Shown here: positions 24,084-31,174 of the stretch, piece after piece
How the letters are laid out: each line of letters opens with the position of its first letter
Position numbering within the stretch: the first letter of the stretch is position 1
Assembly: GCA_045126815.1 (NCBI GenBank)
Contig: JBGVPD010000092.1
Coordinates: 1 to 40,254, forward strand
DNA length: 40,254 nt
Direction: 5' to 3'
Source of the DNA: RGIG1995 sp045126815
GTDB taxonomy: Bacteria; Bacillota; Clostridia; Oscillospirales; CAG-272
Notes under the pieces: generated by a model
Told to the model about the DNA's origin: nothing
The model's database searches: none
The model's input: the letters and a program-made list of their open reading frames with translations, nothing else
Translations under genes and position numbers: made by a program

Positions 24084-24534
24084 AACTATCCCCCCTATAT
24101 ACAGATTTTCTTCAAATGTTATGTTAGCACAAAATATGCGAAGATTTTGTCGCTTTTGCAAGGTTTTATGTAAATTGGGAAAAAGATACATAATCACATA
24201 GATAGGCAACAAAAATCAATGTGATTGAAAAAAGGGGATATAATTGTTTCAGTTGTATGTAACATTTGGGAAGCGTTTGTTATAAAATGCATAAATAACA
24301 GAAATGCTTCACGATAAAGACATTGAATCTCTTTTGAAATGATTATTACAAGAATAATAGATCCGAAGCTTTAGGACATAAGCTTAAAGCGATGTTTTAT
24401 TTTTTTGAGTTTTAAAATGCCTTATTTAAATGAGCAGACAGTTGTTTTGTCCAGAGAGTATTTGTATTGTACATAGAAATGCCGGTAAATAAGGATTTTA
24501 AGGGGCAACGGTCAAAATATTTGGGAAGAATTTA
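24084..24534. other. Intergenic region between spoIIGA and the DegT gene
   Basis: This AT-rich stretch holds the spoIIGA leader and possible Spo0A box at its left end. No convincing ORF, hairpin terminator or riboswitch is seen. A short ATTATT/AATAAT inverted repeat near 24342-24357 is the only structure noticed. Confidence 0.5.
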
Positions 24535-24563
24535 TTGACAACGCAGAATTGTAATGATATAAT
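24535..24563 (+). promoter_or_regulatory. Near-ideal extended -10 promoter of the DegT gene
   Basis: TTGACA (24535-24540), 17-nt spacer, TATAAT (24558-24563), with TGA just before the -10. All twelve consensus bases match, and AAGGAG precedes the ATG. Confidence 0.88.
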
Positions 24564-24615
24564 GTAGTTAAATAAAAATAAATTTTAATTCTTTTTGAAA
24601 AAGGAGTTTTAGAAA

Positions 24616-25935
24616 ATGAAAAAGAAAGCATCGGATTTCCGTTATAACACTGGTGAAACAAAGGTACCGTGGCCTGCAGTAGGTGAAAACTACAATGCAG
24701 CTGACCTTATGAAGGTTATTGAATTTATGATGCAGGGACAGGGCGAAGCTTATGACGCAGCTCTCAATGCAGTTGCTGAAAAGGTTTATGACCTTGATAA
24801 AGTATCACGTGCACCCGGTAAGCTCTCACTTGACGTACACGTTGCAGCAGCAGAAGAAACATGTGACAAATATCTTGGCACATCAGGTTCTTTGTTCGTA
24901 ACAAACGCAACAGCAGGTTTTGAAATTGCTTACAAGTATGCAAACATTGGCCCCGGCGACGAAGTTATCGTTCCTGCGATCACATTCATCGCTACAATGG
25001 CATATCCTATCTCTGTTGGCGCTAAGATCGTTATTTGTGACGTAGCTCCCAACACAATCAACATGGACCCTGAAGACCTCAAGAAGAAACTTTCTCCCAA
25101 GACAAAGATGGTTGTTCCGGTACATATCGGTGGTTATCCTTGTAACATGGAAGAAATCATGAAGGTTACAAAGGAATACAACAAGGACATCGTAGTTCTT
25201 GAAGACGCAGCTCACGCATTCGGCGCTATCTACAAAGGCAAGAGAATTGGTACGATCGGTGACTTCGGTTCATTCTCATTCCATGAAGTTAAGAACGTTA
25301 CATCCTTCGGTGAAGGTGGTATCGTTTGCACAAACGTTGAAGAAATGCGTCCTTTGATGCCCCGTTGCAGATTCTTCGGATCTGACTTTGGTGCAAAACC
25401 CATTGACAACTGGTTCTACAACGTTGATGCTATGCCCGGTAAATACGGTCCTTTCGTAGCATTGAACAGCTCTACAACTGAAATTCAGGCTATCGGTCTT
25501 AAGCTTCAGGTTGACCGTAACGAAGAGATCATCGCTACAAGACGTGCAAATGCTGCATACCTTACTGAAAGATTTAAGGGCAATCCCGCTATCATTCCTC
25601 AGGATATCGGCGGTGATGATGTTCGGCCTACATTCCACCTCTACTTGCTCCAGATCGACCCCAAATTGGCAGGTGGCGACGTACAGGTACTCAGAAAGAA
25701 ACTCGAAGCAAAGGGTGTTACAAACCTTCCTCACTTCGGACCTCTTTACAGATTTAACATTCTCAAGCAGCTCGGATACGATGTAGATGCTATGTCTGCT
25801 TCTTGCCCTGTTGCAAACGAAGTATTCGATCACAGATTTACACACCTTCCCCTTTACGGTATTGATAAGGATCAGGTTGAATACATGGCAGATGCTGTTC
25901 TTGAAGCAGTTGCAGAAATGCAGAAAGGTCTCTAA
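24616..25935 (+). CDS. DegT/DnrJ/EryC1/StrS-family PLP aminotransferase
   Basis: The 439-residue protein has the fold-type I signatures of the family: TNATAGFEIA (96-105), DEVIVPAITFIAT (115-127), VVLEDAAHAFGA (193-204, cofactor-binding Asp197 and His200), and the PLP lysine Lys226 in SFSFHEVKNVTSFGEGG. Relatives aminate keto-sugars or make aminohydroxybenzoate; the substrate cannot be told. Its N-terminus is longer than the typical 370-400 residues. It stands alone, with no nucleotide-sugar or glycosyltransferase genes. Codon use (ATC, TTC, AAG, CTT/CTC, few rare codons) differs visibly from its neighbours and, with the consensus promoter, suggests very high expression. Confidence 0.88.
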   Translation: MKKKASDFRYNTGETKVPWPAVGENYNAADLMKVIEFMMQGQGEAYDAALNAVAEKVYDLDKVSRAPGKLSLDVHVAAAEETCDKYLGTSGSLFVTNATAGFEIAYKYANIGPGDEVIVPAITFIATMAYPISVGAKIVICDVAPNTINMDPEDLKKKLSPKTKMVVPVHIGGYPCNMEEIMKVTKEYNKDIVVLEDAAHAFGAIYKGKRIGTIGDFGSFSFHEVKNVTSFGEGGIVCTNVEEMRPLMPRCRFFGSDFGAKPIDNWFYNVDAMPGKYGPFVALNSSTTEIQAIGLKLQVDRNEEIIATRRANAAYLTERFKGNPAIIPQDIGGDDVRPTFHLYLLQIDPKLAGGDVQVLRKKLEAKGVTNLPHFGPLYRFNILKQLGYDVDAMSASCPVANEVFDHRFTHLPLYGIDKDQVEYMADAVLEAVAEMQKGL

Positions 25936-25966
25936 TTTATAATTAGAACATAATAAGCATAATTAA

Positions 25967-25996
25967 AAGAACCGTCAATTTTGGCGGTTCTTTTTT
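25967..25996 (+). terminator. Intrinsic terminator after the DegT gene
   Basis: AGAACCG and CGGTTCT form the stem with inner CAA/TTG pairs and a G-T wobble, followed by TTTTTT. Confidence 0.88.
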
Positions 25997-26011
25997 GTGT
26001 GTATATTTTTT

Positions 26012-26394
26012 ACCAATAATATTAGTTAAAAAATACTTTTCTTTTTAACTGGTAGGGGGCGACGTCCCCGACGCCCCGTAATAACAAACGATTTTCACCA
26101 ACAATATTGGGATAAAAGTTACTTTCCCTCCTAACTGGTAGGGGAGGGGCTTGCTCCTCCCGTATTTTATACGGTTTTCACCAACAATATTGGGATAAAA
26201 GTTACTTTTCCTCCTAACTGGTAGGGGAGGGGCTTGCTCCTCCCGTATTTTATACGGTTTTCACCAATATTATTGGAATAAAAAAATACTTTCCCTTCTA
26301 ACTGGTAGGGGACGGCGCACACGAGAACCCCCAAGCCTTACTTCGTGCGGTTCGGGGAACCCCTACCTCGACGTCCCGTTTTATGAACGGTTTT
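26012..26394 (+). repeat. Four tandem intergenic repeat units
   Basis: Units start at about 26012, 26096, 26179 and 26262. Each begins ACCAAnAATATTGG, then AAAGTTACTTT, CTAACTGGTAGGGG, a GC-rich hairpin, and CGTATTTTATACGGTTTT or similar. Units 2 and 3 are 83 bp and nearly identical, with the hairpin GGGAGG/CCTCCC. Unit 1 has GGGGCG/CGCCCC instead. Unit 4 is 133 bp with a longer arm containing GAACCCCCAAGCC and GGTTCGGGGAACCCC. The hairpin parts vary while the frame is kept. No ORF is seen. Confidence 0.8.
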
Positions 26395-26441
26395 AACTAA
26401 TAAACTTGGAATAAAAATAACTTTACTTACTTACTTTTTAT

Positions 26442-26519
26442 GTTACTTTCTTGCTGCGACAAGAAAGTAACCAAAGAAGTCGCCAAAAGGGCGAGGGGTT
26501 GCGATTCCCCCCGCCCTTT
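26442..26519. repeat. Double hairpin element in the repeat region
   Basis: GTTACTTTCTTG (26442-26453) pairs perfectly with CAAGAAAGTAAC (26460-26471). It is followed by AAAGGGCG (26486-26493) pairing with CGCCCTTT (26512-26519) and an inner GGGG/CCCC. It reuses the TTACTTTC word of the adjacent repeats. An open frame over it shows no protein family. The stretch 26520-26740 is AT-rich and otherwise unremarkable. Confidence 0.65.
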
Positions 26520-26740
26520 GATCCCCACCCCCTAAACGCTTTGTTTTACTGCATCTTACATAAACATAAAATTTTTAATCTGTTTAGGTCGGGTTATCTT
26601 CACATAAGACAGGAATTACATTGTCGGGGGATTATTTTTTTGTTTGCGTAAAGCTTATGCTTTATTTAAGACGGTTTATTAGGTTTATTAGGATTATAAT
26701 TGATGTTTGTTTAAGATGGTTTAAAACGTAAAAAGTTTTA

Positions 26741-26857
26741 ACGGGGCGTTGTGATAGGGGTTCCCCGAACCGCACGGAGTAAGGTTTGGGGGTTCTCGTA
26801 GGCGCCGTCCACTACAAGTTAGGAGGGAGAGTAACTTTTACCCCAATAGCATTTGTA
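26741..26857 (-). repeat. Inverted copy of the long intergenic repeat unit
   Basis: Read on the minus strand it gives CCCAATA-like, AAAGTTACTCTCCCTCCTAA, GTGGACGGCGCC, GAGAACCCCCAAACC and GGTTCGGGGAACCCCTAT, closely matching unit 4 at 26262-26394. A TTAAAAC/GTTTTAA hairpin (26721-26741) borders it. Confidence 0.75.
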
Positions 26858-26907
26858 AAAAATGTTTATTATATCGGCGTATATAGTTTATCCCCCCGTT
26901 TCCAACA

Positions 26908-26941
26908 TAAAAAGCCGTCCTTTTTATAGGACAGCTTTTTT
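26908..26941 (-). terminator. Intrinsic terminator after the SpoIIQ-like gene
   Basis: AAAAAGC-GTCC pairs with GGAC-GCTTTTT with one C-A mismatch, and T tracts follow on the minus strand. Confidence 0.75.
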
Positions 26942-26968
26942 ATTTTCGTATTAAAAACCGTTTATCCG

Positions 26969-27715
26969 TTAACCCTCGTATCCGTTGTCTTCAGCATCTG
27001 CAGACGTCTTTTCGTATGAAACATAGTCTACAGGGTTAACATAGTTACCGTCTTTCTTCATTTCAAAATGCAAGTGTGATTCTTCTGCAATTTCTATAAG
27101 CGTACTGTCACCGACAGAGGATATTACCTGACCGCAATACACCAATGCTCCCTCTTCGATACCTTCGCATACTTCGTCGGACAAGCCTTTATAGTGAGAC
27201 GTTAATCCGTCAGCATGGCTGATAGAAATGCAATTTCCCATCATAGGATCATTGTAAATATTTTCAATTTTCCCCTCGGCTACTGCCATAACGGGCGAGC
27301 CGGGCTCGGCTAAAATATCGATACCCGCGTGTACTCTGTAATCGTTCATTGTCAATGAATATACGGGCATATCAATATCGTGCGCTTTTAAAAGATATCC
27401 CTCAACAGGCTTTGTAAAGCTTATTGAAATGGGCGCATCCACCTCTTTTGAAGGTTCGTCCTGATTTGCCCCAGCGTCCGTATCGGGATTACCATCTGTA
27501 TCGTTCGGGATATCGGTATTATCAGGTATTTTTGTTGAAGGAGTGTCGGTAATCTTATCTGTCACCTTGGGATCGTTCGTAACTTTCGGAAGCCCTGAGG
27601 GCTTTTTTGAGTTGTTTGATATTCCGATGACCGTCATACATACTACCGCCACGACTATGAGTGTCAGCACTATGTATAACACAAGATTAACTTTATTTCT
27701 GTTTGTGTTATCCAT
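26969..27715 (-). CDS. M23 peptidase-domain membrane protein, SpoIIQ-like
   Basis: The 248-residue protein has one membrane segment (10-31), a Pro/Thr/Asp-rich linker (about 40-92) and a LytM/M23 domain. The zinc ligands are intact: His129 and Asp133 (RVHAGID), His216 (HLHFE), plus the catalytic His174 (TSHYKGL). Bacillus SpoIIQ has lost the site, while clostridial SpoIIQ keeps it. Topology, the HLHFE end and a sigma-F-like promoter at 27748-27777 all point to SpoIIQ, which spans the intermembrane space to SpoIIIAH and is needed for engulfment. A vegetative M23 hydrolase is the alternative; spoIIIAH is not in view. The ATG at 27715 has AAAGGTGGG. Confidence 0.82.
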   Translation of the reverse strand: MDNTNRNKVNLVLYIVLTLIVVAVVCMTVIGISNNSKKPSGLPKVTNDPKVTDKITDTPSTKIPDNTDIPNDTDGNPDTDAGANQDEPSKEVDAPISISFTKPVEGYLLKAHDIDMPVYSLTMNDYRVHAGIDILAEPGSPVMAVAEGKIENIYNDPMMGNCISISHADGLTSHYKGLSDEVCEGIEEGALVYCGQVISSVGDSTLIEIAEESHLHFEMKKDGNYVNPVDYVSYEKTSADAEDNGYEG

Positions 27716-27747
27716 TGTTTTCCCACCTTTATTTGATTTTTCAAGAG

Positions 27748-27777
27748 TATTCTTGACCACAGTTTCATTTCTTATAC
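27748..27777 (-). promoter_or_regulatory. Candidate sigma-F promoter for the SpoIIQ-like gene
   Basis: GTATA (27777-27773), 15-nt spacer, GTCAAGAATA (27757-27748) on the minus strand. It matches the spoIIR site in spacing and in the GTC-A-AAT core. Confidence 0.5.
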
Positions 27778-27839
27778 ACATTTTTCATAATTTTAAGAAT
27801 AAAACCAAAACAAAAATCAAAAAGCGGGATTAAGAATGT

Positions 27840-28526
27840 TTACTTAGTTATATTTAATACAACGTGTCTTGCTATCAAAAGTCCTGCGACAGACGGAACA
27901 AAGGCTATCGATGCAGGAATTCTTTCTCCTTTTACTACGGGTTCTTCTTCACTGTAAAGCACGTCAACTTTTTTTATGTTTCGAACTTTAAGTTCACGCC
28001 TCATAACCCTTGCCAAAGGACAAACCAACGTTTTTTCGATGTCAGCTATTTTAAATTTAAAAGGATCAAGCTTATTCCCCGTTCCCATTGATGATATAAC
28101 GGAAATATCGTTTTCTTTGCAATACTGTATTATAGCTATTTTAGCAGTTACGTTGTCAATGGCATCAACAACGTAATCTAACTTCTCTCCACTTAATATA
28201 TCTTTTGCATTATCCGAATTAACAAAAACATCTTTTTCAATAACCGTACAGTCCGGATTGATCTTACGTATTCTTTCTGCCATTACTGCAGTTTTTTTCT
28301 GCCCGACAGTTGTTGTATCGGCAATAAGCTGACGGTTTACGTTACTTATAGATACCGTATCAAAGTCAACAAGTATTAATTTCCCGACACCGCAACGCGC
28401 CAAAGCCTCAGCCGTAAAACTTCCTACTCCGCCGATACCGAATATCATAACGGATGAATCAACAAGCTTACGCGTTTTCTCTTCACCTATCAAAGTGATC
28501 TGTCTTTCAAGACGGTTATTATCCAT
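27840..28526 (-). CDS. tcdA: tRNA threonylcarbamoyladenosine dehydratase
   Basis: The 228-residue E1-like (ThiF/MoeB fold) protein uses ATP to cyclise t6A37 of tRNA to ct6A. Seen: the nucleotide-binding GIGGVGSF (30-37), VDFDTVSISNVNRQ (53-66), VVDAIDNV, and the TcdA-specific CPLARVMRREL followed by VLYSEEEP and a C-terminal AFVPSVAGLLIA helix. Zinc-binding CxxC pairs of MoeB/ThiF are absent, as expected. It starts 16 nt after the DUF6514 gene, with GAGGAA, and is probably co-transcribed with it. No csdA/csdE-type sulfur genes are adjacent. Confidence 0.93.
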   Translation of the reverse strand: MDNNRLERQITLIGEEKTRKLVDSSVMIFGIGGVGSFTAEALARCGVGKLILVDFDTVSISNVNRQLIADTTTVGQKKTAVMAERIRKINPDCTVIEKDVFVNSDNAKDILSGEKLDYVVDAIDNVTAKIAIIQYCKENDISVISSMGTGNKLDPFKFKIADIEKTLVCPLARVMRRELKVRNIKKVDVLYSEEEPVVKGERIPASIAFVPSVAGLLIARHVVLNITK

Positions 28527-28542
28527 ACTTTCCTCACATCAT

Positions 28543-28830
28543 TTACAAAATGTCAGCCAACACGTCCCTTGCGTTGCTTGGCATAACATTATTATAAACC
28601 AACGTGTCCAATATTGCAACCGCATTATTTTCATCCCTGGAAATATCATACAGAAAATCATACTGCGTTGTGATACCGTTTTCTATTTGAAGTATCAATA
28701 CAGAATAAACTTCACTTTCGTCAAATAAGTCAAACTCCTTGCTATCCGTAAGAATAAGACTGTAATCAAGATCTATGCCATTATTTTGCCCAACACTTGT
28801 TCGCTTATTAAGTACAGAATTTTTCTTCAT
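28543..28830 (-). CDS. DUF6514-like small protein
   Basis: The 95-residue soluble protein has a polar start, a central YSVLILQIENGITTQYDFLYDIS strand region, and the ending NAVAILDTLVYNNVMPSNARDVLADIL. The order of a short beta region, then a helix and VxPxxxxDVLxDxL is that of DUF6514, a family of small clostridial proteins without known function. The match is by pattern memory only. GGAGGTG precedes the ATG, and a TTTACA-N17-TATAAT promoter lies about 40 nt upstream. Confidence 0.75.
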   Translation of the reverse strand: MKKNSVLNKRTSVGQNNGIDLDYSLILTDSKEFDLFDESEVYSVLILQIENGITTQYDFLYDISRDENNAVAILDTLVYNNVMPSNARDVLADIL

Positions 28831-28867
28831 AAAACACCTCCAAAAAGCTTTTTTGAGCGGGTTTCCA

Positions 28868-28896
28868 ATTATACTCGTTAAACATGTAAATGTAAA
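28868..28896 (-). promoter_or_regulatory. Sigma-A promoter for DUF6514-tcdA
   Basis: TTTACA (28896-28891), 17-nt spacer, TATAAT (28873-28868) on the minus strand. Confidence 0.78.
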
Positions 28897-29081
28897 GAAA
28901 ATCCTGTCTTACAAAAACGACAAAATTGTTTTATTTTTTGCTTAATTTTATGTATTTCGTTTAAATTGTATTCCCCATACTCTCTTTTTCCGGATAAAAA
29001 CCGAAAATCGAAGCACAACTTTATCGAATAATGTCGAAAATAAAACAATAAAAAAACGCCATTTTTTCCACATATCCACTA

Positions 29082-29110
29082 ATGACAAACGCAAAAAGCC
29101 AATGTATAAT
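29082..29110 (+). promoter_or_regulatory. Sigma-A promoter for the 78-residue membrane protein
   Basis: ATGACA (29082-29087), 17-nt spacer, TATAAT (29105-29110), about 35 nt before the ATG. Confidence 0.6.
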
Positions 29111-29144
29111 TATATCGTAACCATAATACGAGGCAGGGATATTA

Positions 29145-29381
29145 ATGAAACGCAAAATAAAGATCACACCGCTGAAAAGAATACCTTCTTTGATGCTGCA
29201 AATCGGTTTACCGCTGATAGCTTTTATTTTTTCGTACATACTTTTTTACATATTAAAAACCCCCGAAAATGAAAAGGCGTGGACTTTTTACGTCGTATGC
29301 TCCATGCTTGAATACGCTTTTATGAGTACGACTCTGATTATCTGCGGCACCCTTTTAACCGATATGGCTCTGAAAGAATGA
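29145..29381 (+). CDS. Small two-helix membrane protein, unknown
   Basis: The 78-residue protein has a strongly basic N-terminus (KRKIKITPLKR), a first membrane segment (LMLQIGLPLIAFIFSYILFYIL) from about residue 16, a short loop with KTPENEKAW, and a second segment from about 48. The positive-inside rule puts both ends in the cytoplasm. No family is recognised. An AGGGAT ribosome site, its own promoter and a terminator support expression. Confidence 0.62.
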   Translation: MKRKIKITPLKRIPSLMLQIGLPLIAFIFSYILFYILKTPENEKAWTFYVVCSMLEYAFMSTTLIICGTLLTDMALKE

Positions 29382-29406
29382 TTATTTAACTACCTTAAAT
29401 TAACAT

Positions 29407-29455
29407 AAAAAAAGACTGTGTTTTATGTTTTTACAAACTTAACACAGTCTTTTTT
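29407..29455. terminator. Bidirectional terminator between two small convergent genes
   Basis: AAAAAAGACTGTGTT (29408-29422) pairs with AACACAGTCTTTTTT (29441-29455). Confidence 0.88.
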
Positions 29456-29521
29456 GCATATTTTCTCTCCGTCACTATGCCTAGCTCCGTACCGCATTTC
29501 CCGTAAGGAAAGGATTTTTTA

Positions 29522-29701
29522 CTATCTGTTTTTTTCTGATCCCTCACCCTTGCACGAATTGCAAGAACTGCATATAGAACACTGTCCTCCCGAACAACCA
29601 CCGCACTTTTTTCCGATTTTTTTAGCTTTTATAATACATACTATCGCCACTATCAAAGCTATAGCTACAATCCCTAAAACGATAACGTCAACTATTCCCA
29701 T
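29522..29701 (-). CDS. FeoB-associated Cys-rich membrane protein
   Basis: The 59-residue protein was read directly from the minus strand. It has one N-terminal helix (MGIVDVIVLGIVAIALIVAI), a basic patch (KAKKIGKKC) and a Cys-rich tail with seven cysteines in all (CGGCSGGQCSIC, SCNSC). This is the layout of the FeoB-associated family, usually found after the ferrous-iron transporter gene feoB. No feo gene is in the window. GAGGTG precedes the ATG. A TTGACA-N17-TATTAT promoter and a GTTAGC/GCTAAC hairpin (29728-29743) lie upstream. Confidence 0.75.
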   Translation of the reverse strand: MGIVDVIVLGIVAIALIVAIVCIIKAKKIGKKCGGCSGGQCSICSSCNSCKGEGSEKNR

Positions 29702-29754
29702 AATAACACCTCAAAAAAATCCGCCAAGTTAGCACAGGCTAACCCTGTCGATTT

Positions 29755-29783
29755 ATAATAACACCGTAAGTAACTTTTGTCAA
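29755..29783 (-). promoter_or_regulatory. Sigma-A promoter for the Cys-rich membrane protein
   Basis: TTGACA (29783-29778), 17-nt spacer, TATTAT (29760-29755) on the minus strand. A small GTTAGC/GCTAAC hairpin lies in the leader. Confidence 0.72.
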
Positions 29784-29825
29784 TAGTTAAATACTCGTAA
29801 CAAGGGCGTTTTTTGTCGCATACTA

Positions 29826-29854
29826 TTGATTTTTTCAGTATATTGTGATAATAT
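29826..29854 (+). promoter_or_regulatory. Candidate promoter of the lic/teichoic operon
   Basis: TTGATT (29826-29831), 17-nt spacer, TAATAT (29849-29854) preceded by TGA. The AT-rich leader also contains TATAAT at 29891 and 29907 without good -35 boxes. Confidence 0.5.
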
Positions 29855-29934
29855 ATCGTTATAAAATGGAGATATTATTTTTGAAAGGTATATAATATTG
29901 TATTTATATAATATTATGGAAGGTTTTTTCTGAT

Positions 29935-31170
29935 ATGTTTATGTACATCGACCCCGGAACGGGAAGTATGCTTTTTACGGTTCTTATAGGCATTATTGGC
30001 GCGGCGATCTACTCCGTACGTATGTTTGTAATGAAGCTGTTTATGAAACTCGGAAGCGGAAAGGCAAAGATCGAGAGTCAGAAAACCCCTTTCGTTATTT
30101 TTTCGGATAACAAACGTTACTGGTCAGTATTTGAACCGATATGCAGAGAAATGGACAAACGCGGCAAAGATATCCTTTATCTTACAGCCTCTGAAGACGA
30201 TCCCGTTTTCAACTGCGGTCTCGAACATATCAAACCCGAATTTATCGGCTCGGGAAATAAGATGTACGGAAGACTTAACTACCTTAACGCAAACATCGTT
30301 CTTTCTACAACTCCCGGTCTTGAGGTTTATCAGTGGAAACGCTCAAAAATGGTTGACTACTATATACATATTCCCCATGCGGCAAGTGAGATCATTCTTT
30401 ACAGAATGTTTGGTATAGACTACTACGATGCAATTCTTTTGTCGGGCGAATATCAAGCTCAGGACATAAGAAAACTTGAAAAGCTTCGTGAACTCCCCGA
30501 AAAAGAGCTTTACAAGATAGGTATTCCCTATATGGACGTAATGGCAGAAAGACTTGCAAAAGAACCGCCTCTCGAAAAGAATAGCGAAAACAAGACTGTT
30601 CTTCTTGCTCCCTCGTGGGGTAAGAGCGCTATTTTCGGCGTATACGGCGGAAAGATCATTGACGTTTTGCTCAAAACAGGCTACCACGTTATAGTACGTC
30701 CTCATCCGCAGTCATTCACTTCCGAAAAGGAAATGATCGAAAAGCTTATGAAAGAATACCCCGAAAGCGAACAGCTCGAATGGAACCGCGATACAGATAA
30801 CTTTAACGTTCTTCGCAGATCTGACATTCTTATTTCGGACTTCTCTGGAGTTATATTTGATTTTACTTTGGTTTACGACAAACCCGTTATATACACGGAC
30901 CCCGACTTTGATCTCAGCCCCTATGATGCTTGGTGGCTTGAAGATGAACTCTGGACTGTCGGCGCTCTCCCCAGACTCGGTTGCAAATTGACCGATGATA
31001 ATATGGAAAATCTCCGTGAAGTTATAGACGAATGTTTAGCTGATCCCAAATACGCCGAAGGCAGAGCAGAAGTTAAATCTGAAACTTGGGAACACTTCTC
31101 TGAAGGTACACAGCGCACGGTTGATTACCTGATAAACAAATACAACGACTTAACTAAGAAAGCAGAGTAA
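29935..31170 (+). CDS. CDP-glycerol glycerophosphotransferase family protein (TagB/TagF-like)
   Basis: The 411-residue protein has an N-terminal membrane segment (about 9-36, after MYIDPGTGSM) and then a GT-B-like domain. Family features are IHIPHAASE (144-152, the His of TagF-type active sites), LLAPSWGKS, VRPHPQS (254-260) and SDFSGVIFDF (301-310). In TagB/TagF these sites bind CDP-glycerol and transfer glycerol phosphate to wall teichoic or related polymer. The donor could equally be another CDP-alcohol. It lies 4 nt upstream of the first YidC-like fusion, in an operon with CDP-choline genes, so a phosphocholine or phosphoglycerol transfer role is plausible. Confidence 0.86.
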   Translation: MFMYIDPGTGSMLFTVLIGIIGAAIYSVRMFVMKLFMKLGSGKAKIESQKTPFVIFSDNKRYWSVFEPICREMDKRGKDILYLTASEDDPVFNCGLEHIKPEFIGSGNKMYGRLNYLNANIVLSTTPGLEVYQWKRSKMVDYYIHIPHAASEIILYRMFGIDYYDAILLSGEYQAQDIRKLEKLRELPEKELYKIGIPYMDVMAERLAKEPPLEKNSENKTVLLAPSWGKSAIFGVYGGKIIDVLLKTGYHVIVRPHPQSFTSEKEMIEKLMKEYPESEQLEWNRDTDNFNVLRRSDILISDFSGVIFDFTLVYDKPVIYTDPDFDLSPYDAWWLEDELWTVGALPRLGCKLTDDNMENLREVIDECLADPKYAEGRAEVKSETWEHFSEGTQRTVDYLINKYNDLTKKAE

Positions 31171-31174
31171 AGAA

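Noticed and set aside
25276..25845. 189-codon minus-strand frame inside the DegT gene
   Set aside because: It is a shadow caused by strong codon bias of the sense gene; no ribosome site and no family.
26096..26345. Regular 83-bp repeats suggestive of a CRISPR array
   Set aside because: The whole unit repeats, with no unique spacers of constant size, and no cas genes are in the window.
26451..26651. 66-codon frame across the hairpin element
   Set aside because: It runs through inverted repeats, has no ribosome site and resembles no protein; it is best explained as repeat DNA.
29418..29732. 104-codon plus-strand frame
   Set aside because: It lies antisense to the FeoB-associated-type gene, which has a ribosome site, promoter and family pattern.
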